38,741 bases of DNA from positions 1 through 38,741 of the forward strand of contig CAYGVJ010000042.1 of NCBI GenBank assembly GCA_964353255.1, written 5' to 3'. Below the pieces are notes generated by a model that worked only from the letters and a program-made list of their open reading frames with translations, did not search any database and was not told the origin of the DNA. This document shows, piece by piece, positions 19,188-26,877 of the stretch. The translations under genes and the position numbers were made by a program. Each line of letters starts with the position of its first letter. Position 1 is the stretch's first letter. The stretch is from VFZS01 sp964353255. Lineage in GTDB: Bacteria; Acidobacteriota; Terriglobia; Bryobacterales; Bryobacteraceae.

Positions 19188-21701
19188 ATGCGACTACGGC
19201 TGCTGTTGCTGGCGCTGGCCGCCTCGGTTGCCGCCTGGGCGGCCCGGCCGCTGGGCCTGGCAAAGAACGGACGCTCGAATTACAGGATCTCGGTCGCGCG
19301 GGAGGCCTCCGCGGCGGAACGTCACGCGGCCGAGCAGTTGCAGAGGTTCCTGGAAGAGATCTCAGGCGCGCGCCTGCCGATCATCAGTGATGAGGGGCGC
19401 ATTGGCGGGCGCTTGGTGCTGGTGGGCAACAGCCGGGTCACGGAGCGGCTGAAGCTGAGCGTGGCTGCGCGTGAGGTGGGCCCGGAGGGGTTCCGCTTGA
19501 GGACGGCTGGGCGGGACTTGGTGATCGCGGGAGGCGGGCCGCGCGGCACGCTGTACGGCGTTTACACGTTTCTGGAGAAGCTGGGTTGCCGCTGGTTCAC
19601 GCGGGAGGTGAGCCGCATTCCGAAGACGCGCACCGTCCGCGTCGGGCCGCTGGACGAGATCCAGAAACCCGCATTCGAGTACCGGGAGCCCTTCTTCACC
19701 GAGGCCTTCGACGGCGACTGGGCCGCGCGCAACAAGGTCAACGGCGCTCGCATGGAGCTCGACGAGCGCCGGGGCGGGAAGGTCTCCTACTACCCCTTCG
19801 TGCACAGCTTCTATCAGTTGATCCCGCCAGAGAAGCACTTCAAGGAGCACCCGGAGTACTTCTCGCTGATCGACGGCCAGCGTCGCGTGGAGAGAGGTCA
19901 ACTCTGCTTGAGCAACCCGGAGGTGTTGCGGCTGGCGGTGGAAGGGGTGAGCCGGTGGATCGAGCAGCACCCGGAGGCCGCCATCTACTCGGTGTCGCAG
20001 AACGACTGGGAAGGGTGGTGCGAGTGCCCGAACTGCCGGCGCATCGAGGAAGAGGAAGGCGGAGCGCACTCCGGGCCGATACTGCGGTTCGTCAACGCGC
20101 TGGCCGCCGAAGTGGAGAAGCAGCACCCCGACAAGCTCATCGACACGCTGGCCTACTGGTACTCGGAGACGCCGCCGCAGCGGGTGCGGCCGCGGCGGAA
20201 CGTGCGCGTGCGGCTGTGCCCGATCGGCGTCTGCGAAGCGCACCCTTACGAGCAGTGCCCTTACAGTGCGTACTTCATGAAGAACCTGCGGGCCTGGTCG
20301 AAGATCACGGATCAGCTCTACATCTGGCACTACAACACCAACTTCTCGCACTACCTGATGCCCTTCCCGGATTTTGACGAGCTGGCCGCCGATATCCCCA
20401 TGTACCGCCGGCAGGGCGTGGTGGGCCTGTTTCTGGAGGGCGCCTATCCGAAGGGCGGCGGCGGTGAGCAGGCGGAGCTGCGCTCCTACGTGATGGCCCG
20501 GCTGCTGTGGGACCCCAAGGCGGATGTCAATCAGGCCATCGCGGAGTTCCTGGAGGGATGTTACGGAAAGGCCGCAGGGCTGATGCGGGAGTACTTCGAG
20601 TTGCTGCATGGGCTGGTGCGGCGGCCTCCGGCGGGCCAGGGCCGGCACTTCTGGATCTACGGGGTGCCCGAATTCCCGGCGGATTTTCTGCCGCGTGCGC
20701 GGGAGCTGTTCCGGCGAGCCGAGGCCGCGGTCCAGGATGAGGGGACGCGCGAGCGGGTTCGTAAGGCGGGGCTGCCGATCGACTACCTGGAGCTTCTGGG
20801 GGCGAAGGAGTTCTCGGTGCGGGATGGCTGGTACGCGCCCGCGGACCTGGGCGCGCTCAAGACACGCTTCGAGGAGTTTGCGGGTGACGTCCGGCGCTTC
20901 GGCATCACCAGCCTGCATGAGGGAGTGGAGTTGGCGAGCGACGAGCGGGAATTCCAGACCTACATGAAGTCTTGCCGGGTGCAAACGCTGGAGAACGCCC
21001 GCTTGCGGGTGGAGGTTGCGCCGGATCTGGGCGGCAGGGTCATTCGAATGATCGACAAGCGGAGCGGCCGCGATCTGCTGCGGCGTCCCAGCCCCGGCGA
21101 GCGCGGCTACCCGGACGTGGGCGGGCTGGGCGTGTTCCTGTATCCGGACTTGCACTCGCGGAGCCGCTTTGCGGTGACTTGGGAGGTCGAGGCAGCGCCC
21201 GGCTCGAGCGAGATTACGCTGATCGGCAGCGCGGCGAACGGCCTGAGAGTGCGCCGCAGGATCCGGCTTGAGGCGCAGGAACCGCTTCTGCGCACTGAGA
21301 CCGCGGTCGAGAACGCGGGCGCCGCGGCCATCGAAGTGGCGGTGCAATCGCGCATTGAGGCTGACCCGGCGGCCAGGTACGAAGACCTGGTGACGGCGTT
21401 CCGGGCGCAAGACGGGAGTGGCGTCGAGCAGCCGCTGCTGAGGCCCGAAGAGCAGCCGTCCGGCTCGGAGAGCTACACCGGGGCGCGGCTGCCGGACGGC
21501 GAGTGGCGGATCGTGGACCGCCGCGGCGGGACGGCGCTCGCCGTGCGATTCCGCAACGAGCAGGTGGCGCGGGCGAATCTGAGCTGGACGGCCAAGGCGC
21601 AGAAGCGCGTCACCATGGAGGTCTGGTCGAAGCCGCAGGTGCTGGCGCCGGGCGAGCGCCTCGAGCTGGAGGCCAGCTACGGCATATACTATCGGCCATG
21701 A
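19188..21701 (+). CDS. Secreted DUF4838 protein, putative carbohydrate-active enzyme
   Basis: 837 aa. I chose the ATG at 19188 because AGGGAG precedes it and a signal peptide follows (MRLRLLLLALAASVAAWA); the frame is open further upstream but runs through the tRNA. Residues about 25-150 resemble the alpha-glucuronidase/GH20 N-terminal domain (AERHAAEQLQRFLEEISGARLP, GGGPRGTLYGVYTFLEKLGCRWF). The centre is DUF4838 with a four-Cys CECPNC-type segment. From about 600 onward a mutarotase-like beta domain is likely (LENARLRVEVAPDLGGRVIRMIDKRSGRDLL). It probably acts on glycans outside the cytoplasm; the substrate is unknown. Its stop overlaps the M55 gene start. Confidence 0.82.
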   Translation: MRLRLLLLALAASVAAWAARPLGLAKNGRSNYRISVAREASAAERHAAEQLQRFLEEISGARLPIISDEGRIGGRLVLVGNSRVTERLKLSVAAREVGPEGFRLRTAGRDLVIAGGGPRGTLYGVYTFLEKLGCRWFTREVSRIPKTRTVRVGPLDEIQKPAFEYREPFFTEAFDGDWAARNKVNGARMELDERRGGKVSYYPFVHSFYQLIPPEKHFKEHPEYFSLIDGQRRVERGQLCLSNPEVLRLAVEGVSRWIEQHPEAAIYSVSQNDWEGWCECPNCRRIEEEEGGAHSGPILRFVNALAAEVEKQHPDKLIDTLAYWYSETPPQRVRPRRNVRVRLCPIGVCEAHPYEQCPYSAYFMKNLRAWSKITDQLYIWHYNTNFSHYLMPFPDFDELAADIPMYRRQGVVGLFLEGAYPKGGGGEQAELRSYVMARLLWDPKADVNQAIAEFLEGCYGKAAGLMREYFELLHGLVRRPPAGQGRHFWIYGVPEFPADFLPRARELFRRAEAAVQDEGTRERVRKAGLPIDYLELLGAKEFSVRDGWYAPADLGALKTRFEEFAGDVRRFGITSLHEGVELASDEREFQTYMKSCRVQTLENARLRVEVAPDLGGRVIRMIDKRSGRDLLRRPSPGERGYPDVGGLGVFLYPDLHSRSRFAVTWEVEAAPGSSEITLIGSAANGLRVRRRIRLEAQEPLLRTETAVENAGAAAIEVAVQSRIEADPAARYEDLVTAFRAQDGSGVEQPLLRPEEQPSGSESYTGARLPDGEWRIVDRRGGTALAVRFRNEQVARANLSWTAKAQKRVTMEVWSKPQVLAPGERLELEASYGIYYRP

Positions 21702-22546
21702 GGCGCCAATTGTGTCTGACCGTTTTGTTGGTGGCGGCCTGCGTCGCCTGGGGCCAGGCCAAGAAGAGCATCTTCGTCATTACCGATGCCGAAGGCGTGG
21801 CTGGCATCTGCCGGCAGGACCAGACCGAACCGAAGGACCCGGAGCTGCGCCAGTTGCTGACGGGCGAAGTCAACGCGGCCGTCGAGGGCTTCCTGGCGGG
21901 CGGGGCTGACGAGGTAGTGGTCTGGGACGGCCATGACGGCAGCCAGACGCTCTCGGCGCTAACCATACACCCCAAAGCCAGGCTGCTGATGGGCAGCCTC
22001 GGCGTGACCATGACCATGGAGCGCGGCTACGCGGGTGTGGCCTTCGTGGGGCAGCACAGCCTGGCCGGCGTGCGCGCCGGCATCATGGCGCACAGCTACA
22101 GCTCGCTGGGCATACAGAACATGCTCATGAACGGCCAGCCGGTGGGGGAGATCGGCACGCGGGCAGCGCTGGCGGGCTTCTACAAGATCCCGGTGATTCT
22201 GCTGACGGGCGATCAGACCGCCGCGAAGGAGCTACTCGATATCGTTCCGCAGGCTGAAGTGGCCGTGGTGAAGGAGGGCCTGGCACGGTACACGTGCCTG
22301 TCGCTTTCGGCGACGGCGGCCCGCGACTTGATCCGCGAGAGCGCCCGGCGGGCCATGGAGAAGCTCGGCAAGGTCCGGCCCTACCGCGTCGAGGGCCCGG
22401 TGACGATCGAGTACGAGTACACGACGCGCAACTCGCTGCCGATGGACGCGGCGCTCCGAGTCGGTGCCGAGGTGATCAACGACCGCACTATCCGGTATCG
22501 CGGCAAGGACTTTGTGGAGGCCTGGACGCGGTCGCAGGTGCGGTGA
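21698..22546 (+). CDS. Secreted M55-family D-aminopeptidase-like protein (DppA family)
   Basis: 282 aa, ATG overlapping the DUF4838 stop by 4 bp. The signal peptide is MRRQLCLTVLLVAACVAWGQA. The M55 metal site is recognisable: ITDAEGVAGI near residue 30, DGHDG near 80, and VGQHS and AHSYSS further on. DppA is a zinc D-aminopeptidase that acts on D-Ala peptides. Export and coupling to a DUF4838 protein suggest a role in breaking down peptidoglycan-derived or other extracytoplasmic material; that is inference. Its stop is separated by one base from the convergent DUF1537 gene (TGA-G-TCA). Confidence 0.86.
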   Translation: MRRQLCLTVLLVAACVAWGQAKKSIFVITDAEGVAGICRQDQTEPKDPELRQLLTGEVNAAVEGFLAGGADEVVVWDGHDGSQTLSALTIHPKARLLMGSLGVTMTMERGYAGVAFVGQHSLAGVRAGIMAHSYSSLGIQNMLMNGQPVGEIGTRAALAGFYKIPVILLTGDQTAAKELLDIVPQAEVAVVKEGLARYTCLSLSATAARDLIRESARRAMEKLGKVRPYRVEGPVTIEYEYTTRNSLPMDAALRVGAEVINDRTIRYRGKDFVEAWTRSQVR

Positions 22547-22547
22547 G

Positions 22548-23480
22548 TCACAAAGAATCTGCTACCGCGGCCAGCGCGTCCACCGCACCGAATCCGCCGG
22601 CCTTGGTGACCACCGTAAGGCCGTCGCAGCGGCCGCCGATGAGCGTGCCCAGCGGTATGCCGGGGAGTATCTCGCGGGCGAGCCGGATGCCGCGCACCCC
22701 CAAGGCGCGGCAGACTTCTAGGGCCGTATCGCCGCCGGAGAGGACGAGGGCGCGCGGTGCGGGGCGCTTGAGGAGCTCGGCGGCGGTGATCACTTCAGCT
22801 TTGGGGTGGTCCGCTTTGAGGTGGGCAACCTGGGCGAGGGTGACCGGGTTGGTCGAGCCGATGACGAAGAGGACGTTACCCTGGAAAGGGTGACAGACAG
22901 GCGGAACCGCCTGTCCCACGGGGAGCAGGGCCGCCACCTCGGCGGCCAACCCGGCCGAGCCGACCGGGAGAGCCTCGGCATCGAAAGCCAGTTGCGCCGC
23001 GCGCTTGAGGTCCTCCTGGGTGACGGCGTCGAACCAGCGTATGCCGGGACGGTTGCCAAGCAGTGCCGGCAAGTAGAGGCGGCGGTCGGAACCTTCCACG
23101 TTCAGCCAACCGTCGATGACCCTGCGTCCCTGGGCGGGGAACGCGGGCGCGACGAAGGCTTCGCGGAAGCGGCAGGCTTCCATGGCCGCCTCGATCTCCA
23201 CGCCGATGTTGCCGTAGAGGGTCGAGTCGATCTTCTTGAAGATGAGTTCTCGGCCCTCTTCGAGTAGGGTTTGGCAGGCTTGGCGGACTTTGCGGCAGGC
23301 CTCCTCGGGCGGGTCGTTGCGACTGTGGGTGGGCAGGACGACCAGACCGGCGTCCTCGCCGGCCTGTAGGCTGACGCGGACGACGGTGGAGAATCCGCGC
23401 AGTGCGAACTGGACGCCCGCGTCGCAGGCGCCAGTGAGGTCGTCGGCGAGCATGCTGAGGCCAGGAGCCATGCTGCCCAT
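22548..23480 (-). CDS. DUF1537 four-carbon acid sugar kinase-like protein
   Basis: 310 aa. N-terminal ADDLTGACDAG, central FKKIDSTLYGNIG, PVGSAGLAAE and C-terminal LSGGDTALEVCRALG with KAGGFGAVDAL match the DtnK/OtnK family, which phosphorylates threonate- or erythronate-type acids. Family members are usually over 400 aa, so this is a compact form. A REP hairpin is embedded in the frame and encodes VGQAVPPVC near residue 187, between the two domains, probably as a tolerated linker insertion. The start may be any of Met1, Met4 or Met10; none has a clear ribosome site. No partner dehydrogenase lies nearby. Confidence 0.8.
   Translation of the reverse strand: MGSMAPGLSMLADDLTGACDAGVQFALRGFSTVVRVSLQAGEDAGLVVLPTHSRNDPPEEACRKVRQACQTLLEEGRELIFKKIDSTLYGNIGVEIEAAMEACRFREAFVAPAFPAQGRRVIDGWLNVEGSDRRLYLPALLGNRPGIRWFDAVTQEDLKRAAQLAFDAEALPVGSAGLAAEVAALLPVGQAVPPVCHPFQGNVLFVIGSTNPVTLAQVAHLKADHPKAEVITAAELLKRPAPRALVLSGGDTALEVCRALGVRGIRLAREILPGIPLGTLIGGRCDGLTVVTKAGGFGAVDALAAVADSL
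22896..22919 (-). repeat. REP hairpin inside the DUF1537 coding region
   Basis: A 20-bp hairpin with 9-bp arms GACAGGCGG/CCGCCTGTC, preceded on the - strand by GTGG, the same layout as the REPs flanking the RAYT at 26326. It reads through in frame without a stop. Confidence 0.72.
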
Positions 23481-23495
23481 TATGGCGCAGGGCGC

Positions 23496-23524
23496 TTGTG
23501 CTCTCTCTGTGAGCAGGTTATACT
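23496..23524 (+). promoter_or_regulatory. Promoter of the second toxin-antitoxin module, predicted leaderless
   Basis: TTGTGC (23496-23501), 17-bp spacer, TATACT (23519-23524). The GTG start at 23531 is 6 nt after the -10, so transcription should begin at about the start codon itself. No Shine-Dalgarno site is present. Confidence 0.55.
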
Positions 23525-23530
23525 AACCAT

Positions 23531-23776
23531 GTGAGCAAGCGACTTCAGGTTCTGCTTCCGGATGCCGAGATGGAGGAGATCCGCCGCATTGCCGGGCATC
23601 ACCGGCTCACCGTGGGTGAGTGGGTGCGGCAGGCGCTGCGGGCGGCGCGCAGCCAGGAGCCTGTCATCGAGGCGACGCGGAAACTCGAGGCCGTTCGAGA
23701 GGCGGCCGGGTACTCTTTCCCAACTGCGGACATCGGCCAGATGTTGGCGGAGATCGAGCGGGGCTATCTCCGGTGA
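23531..23776 (+). CDS. Ribbon-helix-helix antitoxin (VapB-like)
   Basis: 81 aa, GTG start. The N-terminus SKRLQVLLPDAEMEEIRRIAGHHRLTVGEWVRQALRAA has the strand-helix-helix pattern of a CopG/RHH DNA-binding antitoxin. The C-terminal SFPTADIGQMLAEIERGYL is the likely toxin-binding tail. The stop overlaps the PIN toxin start by 4 bp (GTGA). A frameshifted relic of a similar tail lies about 500 bp downstream (24276-24330). Confidence 0.84.
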   Translation: MSKRLQVLLPDAEMEEIRRIAGHHRLTVGEWVRQALRAARSQEPVIEATRKLEAVREAAGYSFPTADIGQMLAEIERGYLR

Positions 23777-24174
23777 TCTTCATCGACTCGAATGTCCCGA
23801 TGTACCTGGTGGGTGCGGCGCATCCGCACAAGACCGACGCCCAGCTTCTGCTGGAGCGGTCTGTGGCGGCCGGCGAGCGGATGGTGGCTGACGCCGAGGT
23901 GCTCCAGGAAATCCTCCACCGTTATTCGGCCCTCGGTCGTCGCGAGGCGATCAAGCCGACGCTGGGGACGCTGCTGCGTTATGTGGACCAGGTGTTCCCG
24001 GTTGAGCAGGCGGACGTGCTGCGCGCCAGCGAGATCCTGGAAGAACCGCTGGGGCTATCGGCGCGCGACGCGCTGCACATAGCGATAATGGAGCGCCACG
24101 GGGTGGAGCGCATCATGAGCTTCGATGCGGACTTCGACCGGTGTCCGGCGGTCACGCGCATTTGCTCCCTGTGA
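23773..24174 (+). CDS. VapC-type PIN-domain toxin
   Basis: 133 aa from a GTG that overlaps the antitoxin stop. PIN acidic residues: D5 in FIDSNVPMYL, Glu in LQEILHRY, Asp in ARDALHIA and Asp in FDADFDRCP. It is expected to be an RNase held in check by the upstream RHH antitoxin. It differs clearly from the PIN protein at 6720, so the two modules are not recent duplicates of each other. The PIN gene ends at 24174, just before a 3' remnant of the amidohydrolase gene. Confidence 0.88.
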   Translation: MIFIDSNVPMYLVGAAHPHKTDAQLLLERSVAAGERMVADAEVLQEILHRYSALGRREAIKPTLGTLLRYVDQVFPVEQADVLRASEILEEPLGLSARDALHIAIMERHGVERIMSFDADFDRCPAVTRICSL

Positions 24175-24186
24175 AGTCGCGGTGAC

Positions 24187-24255
24187 GCTACCGCCGCGCC
24201 CTCACCCCGCCCCCTAGCGTCCCGTCCCAGCGCGGGTCGGCTTCGGAGGGGTAGC
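24187..24255 (-). repeat. Direct repeat copy 1: remnant of the amidohydrolase 3' end
   Basis: 69 bp matching 24968-25036 with 3 mismatches (at 24192, 24193 and 24244), spaced 781 bp apart in the same orientation. Copy 2 is the live 3' end of the amidohydrolase gene including its stop codon; copy 1 keeps the stop and about 21 codons but has no 5' part. The two copies bracket the DUF433/DUF5615 module. Confidence 0.88.
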
Positions 24256-24275
24256 GCTGCTGAGCATTCCCGTCC

Positions 24276-24330
24276 CACTGCCGACATCCGGGGAGATGCT
24301 GGCCGAGATCGGTCGGGGCTGGCAGGCGTG
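24276..24330 (+). pseudogene. Remnant of an RHH antitoxin C-terminus
   Basis: This stretch aligns with the antitoxin coding end at about 23722-23766: ACTGC.GACATC, AGATG.TGGC.GAGATCG and CGGGGCT are shared, with a 1-nt length change that shifts the frame. In one frame it reads PTSGEMLAEIGRGW against PTADIGQMLAEIERGY. There is no start and no toxin attached. It lies between the amidohydrolase remnant and the DUF433 gene. Confidence 0.55.
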
Positions 24331-24373
24331 TTCTCGCCGCGCCCGTGGAGGTGCAGCGGTCGCGTGAATGGGT

Positions 24374-24382
24374 TGATACACT
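24374..24382 (+). promoter_or_regulatory. Extended -10 promoter of the DUF433/DUF5615 module
   Basis: TGA-TACACT, nearly the same extended -10 as at the first toxin-antitoxin module. The ATG is 12 nt downstream, so the leader would be only about 5 nt. A GAGAGG that could serve as ribosome site (24386-24391) would lie partly upstream of the predicted start of transcription. Confidence 0.4.
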
Positions 24383-24394
24383 GTAGAGAGGGTT

Positions 24395-24625
24395 ATGAGG
24401 CTGGACCGGGTCAATCGGATAACCGTGGAAGAGGGCAAGTGTGGCGGCCGTCCGTGCATTCGGGGCTTCCGGCTTCGGGTGACCGACGTGCTCGAGCTTC
24501 TGAGCGCGGGGGCTTCAATCGATGAGATTCTGGCGGACTATCCGTTCCTGGAGCGAGAGGACGTTCTGGCCGCCATCGAATACGCCGCCCACCAGGTCGA
24601 TCATCCGGTGCTCCAGGTTTCGTGA
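24395..24625 (+). CDS. DUF433 antitoxin (VapB45-like)
   Basis: 76 aa. VEEGKCGGRPCIRGFRLRVTDVLELLSAGASIDEILADYPFLEREDVLAAIEYAAH is a textbook DUF433 domain, a winged-helix-like DNA-binding fold. In known pairs it is the antitoxin for DUF5615 PIN-like proteins (VapBC45 class). It overlaps the next start by 4 bp (GTGA). The pair lies inside the 781-bp direct-repeat interval, so it looks like a recently moved cassette. Confidence 0.9.
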   Translation: MRLDRVNRITVEEGKCGGRPCIRGFRLRVTDVLELLSAGASIDEILADYPFLEREDVLAAIEYAAHQVDHPVLQVS

Positions 24626-24951
24626 GATTCCTTATCGACAACCAGCTTCCCACGACCCTGGCACGGTTGCTGGCTGAGCGAGGCGCGGAGTGTCACCACG
24701 TCCTCGACCTCGGCCTGGGACAGGCCGCCGACAGCGAGATCTGGCGTTTCGCCGCCGAGCGCGAGATGGTTGTCATCAGCAAGGATGAAGACTTCTTCCA
24801 TCTTGCTGGCATCCCCGGAGCTGGCGTGCAACTGGTGTGGGTGCGGCTCGGGAATTGTCGCACCGGGGCCTTGCTGTCCGCGCTCGAGAGGGCCTGGCCG
24901 CGAATCCAGGCCTGCCTGGAAGCTGGAGACCGCGTCGTGGAAGTGCGCTGA
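24622..24951 (+). CDS. DUF5615 PIN-like toxin
   Basis: 109 aa, GTG start. FLIDNQLPTTLARLLAERGAECHHVLDLGLGQAADSEIWRFAAEREMVVISKDEDFFHLAGIPGAGVQLVWVRLGN carries the conserved Asp residues of the DUF5615 PIN-like fold (ID near residue 6, SKDEDF near 54). It is the presumed RNase of the pair with the DUF433 antitoxin. It ends 17 bp before the live amidohydrolase 3' end, which is convergent with it. Confidence 0.9.
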   Translation: MRFLIDNQLPTTLARLLAERGAECHHVLDLGLGQAADSEIWRFAAEREMVVISKDEDFFHLAGIPGAGVQLVWVRLGNCRTGALLSALERAWPRIQACLEAGDRVVEVR

Positions 24952-24967
24952 GGGGGGGGCCAGCGGG

Positions 24968-25036
24968 GCTACTTCCGCGCCCTCACCCCGCCCCCTAGCG
25001 TCCCGTCCCAGCGCGGGTCGGCTTGGGAGGGGTAGC
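24968..25036 (-). repeat. Direct repeat copy 2 (live 3' end of the amidohydrolase)
   Basis: Partner of 24187-24255. The similarity begins 1 nt outside the stop codon (24969-24971) and covers about the last 22 codons. Confidence 0.88.
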
Positions 25037-26258
25037 CAGGGGGGAGCTTGTCCCAGTCCTGGCGGGTCAGGCCGTTCAAGTCCCAGACCACCCTGCCGTC
25101 GAGGATGGTCAACTCACAGGTCAGCTTCTGGGAGCCCCGTAAGCGGGCGCCGAAGACGTCCACAAACCCGAAGCTGCCCTTCTCCCGCCGCAGCACCGCC
25201 AGGTCGGCCACGGCGCCCACTGAGAGGTGACCGAGGTCCTCGCGCTTGATGATGCGCGTCGGCGTCCAGGTCGAGCGGGCGATCACGTCGTCCAGCGTCA
25301 GGCCCAGGTTGAGGAACTTGGACATGACGTTCAGCATGTCCTTCATGCCGGCGTTCATCGAGCCCACGTGCAGGTCGGTCGAAATCGAGTCGGCGATGAA
25401 ACCCTGGCGGATGGCGGGCACGGCCTGGCGGAACAGGAAGCTGCCGGCGCCGTGGCCCACGTCGAAGAGCACGCCGCGCTTGCGGGCCTCGAACAGGTAA
25501 GGAAGAACGCGCCCGCCCTCGTCCAGCATAGGCACCATGGCGAGGTACGTGTGGGTGTAGACATCGCCCGGGCGCAGTTTCTTGAGCACCAAGTCCTGGA
25601 AGGGGCGTTCGGGGAGGAAGGCGCCGAAATCGACCATCACGGGGAGGCCGGCCAGCGCGCCAGCCTCGACCGCGCGATCCACGGCGATCCAGTCCGGGGC
25701 GGCGTAGTGGGCCGTCTTGATCGCGACGACGACATCCTTGAAACGTGCGGCCATTTCGGAGGTGGCCTTGGCGTCCATGTCCGAGGTGTCCTGCTCGATC
25801 TTGCCGCCACCCATGCCGCGCCCCACGATGTTCAGCATGGCCAGCACCCGCGTTCGGGAGCGGTCGATGACGCGGTCCTTGAAGTCCGGGAAGTTGCGCC
25901 AACCGGAGCTGCCGGCATCGACCACGGTGGTCACGCCGGTGCGGAAAGTCAAGGGGTCGGGGTAGACGCTCAGGTCACCGGAATAGGCCCCGCGCATGCC
26001 GGTCCCGGCGTAGACGTGGACGTGGATGTCCACGAGGCCGGGCGTCACGTAGAGCGAAGAGACGTCCACGGTTTTGTGCGCCTGCGCGGCCGGGATGTCG
26101 CGGGCCACCGCGGTGATCTTCCCATCGCGGATGGCCACATCCATCACGGCGCTGAGGCGGTTCTTGGGGTCGATGAGGTGGCCGCCCTTCAGCAGCAGGT
26201 CGTAGTCGGTCTGCGCGGCGGCGGAAACGCCAAGTAGCACGAGAGCCAGTCCTTTCAT
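24969..26258 (-). CDS. Secreted amidohydrolase/deacetylase-family metallohydrolase
   Basis: 429 aa with an N-terminal signal peptide (MKGLALVLLGVSAAAQ). The amidohydrolase fold is shown by DLLLKGGHLIDPKNRLS, the metal-binding HVHV in PGLVDIHVHVYAGTG, the lysine AIKTAHY that may be the carbamylated bridge, later His residues (THTYLA, VGHGAGS) and Asp in STDLHVGS. The C-terminal beta-sandwich is VGAVADLAVLRREKGSFGFVDVFGARLRG. The closest family is the dihydroorotase/EF_0837-type deacetylases; the true substrate is unknown. Export implies periplasmic work. A copy of its 3' end lies 781 bp downstream beyond a toxin-antitoxin cassette. Confidence 0.85.
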   Translation of the reverse strand: MKGLALVLLGVSAAAQTDYDLLLKGGHLIDPKNRLSAVMDVAIRDGKITAVARDIPAAQAHKTVDVSSLYVTPGLVDIHVHVYAGTGMRGAYSGDLSVYPDPLTFRTGVTTVVDAGSSGWRNFPDFKDRVIDRSRTRVLAMLNIVGRGMGGGKIEQDTSDMDAKATSEMAARFKDVVVAIKTAHYAAPDWIAVDRAVEAGALAGLPVMVDFGAFLPERPFQDLVLKKLRPGDVYTHTYLAMVPMLDEGGRVLPYLFEARKRGVLFDVGHGAGSFLFRQAVPAIRQGFIADSISTDLHVGSMNAGMKDMLNVMSKFLNLGLTLDDVIARSTWTPTRIIKREDLGHLSVGAVADLAVLRREKGSFGFVDVFGARLRGSQKLTCELTILDGRVVWDLNGLTRQDWDKLPPGYPSQADPRWDGTLGGGVRARK

Positions 26259-26295
26259 ACGTGTGATTTTAGCCCGTCCGCGGGCACTATATTTG

Positions 26296-26318
26296 GTAGG
26301 ACATGCTTCAGCTTGTCC
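26296..26318 (+). repeat. Left REP of the RAYT element
   Basis: GTAG tag followed by an imperfect hairpin, 20-mer GGACATGCTTCAGCTTGTCC at 26299-26318. Its exact reverse complement is at 26880-26899 on the other side of the RAYT gene. Confidence 0.85.
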
Positions 26319-26325
26319 TCCTTCG

Positions 26326-26877
26326 ATGAGCTACTACGAGCGCCACTTGCCCCACTGGCATCCGGAGGGGGCCTTTTTGTTCGTCACCTGGAGGCTCGAG
26401 GGCTCTCTGCCCGCGCACCGCTGCCAGGAGGCGACGGATGAAACGGCGGGGGAGGTATTTGTCCGGCTTGACCGCCAACTGGATCGGGCAGCTTGCGGCC
26501 CACTGTGGTTGAAGGATCCCCGCGTCGCGGAGGTGGTGGTCGAGGCCCTGCGCCGGGGAGAGGCGGAGCGAAAGCTCTATCGGCTTTGCGCATAGGTCGT
26601 GATGGCCAATCACGTACACGTCTTGCTCGAACCGCTGGCACCGCTGGGGAGAATCACGCACTGGGTCAAAGGGTACTCCGCCCACCAAGCCAACCGGATT
26701 CTGAAACGAGCGGGACAGTCTTTCTGGCAGCACGAATCGTACGATCATTGGGCGCGTGACGAGCGAGAGTGTCACCGTATCGTGCGCTACATCGAGTCCA
26801 ATTCAGTGTCGGCGGGGCTGGTCAGTTGTATCGAGGAGTGGCCGTGCTCGAGCGCCAGCAGAGGCGGGAGAAGTTAG
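26326..26877 (+). pseudogene. REP-associated tyrosine transposase (RAYT), interrupted by an amber codon
   Basis: 184 codons from ATG 26326, in one frame apart from a TAG at 26593-26595. The N-terminal part (MSYYERHLPHWHPEGAFLFVTWRLEGSLP) and the Y1 transposase core match the RAYT family: the HUH motif NHVHVLL after the stop, and the likely nucleophile Tyr in WQHESYDHWARDERE. RAYTs usually read AWVVMPNHVH at the interruption, so TAG probably replaces a TGG (Trp) by one G-to-A change. Unless suppressed, no full protein is made; a restart at the GTG at 26599 would give only the catalytic half. Everything else looks intact, so inactivation is recent. Confidence 0.85.

Noticed and set aside
26769..26843. 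comEC start at 26769
   Set aside because: The GTG there is inside the RAYT coding region without a ribosome site, and the codons up to 26843 are RAYT sequence in another frame.
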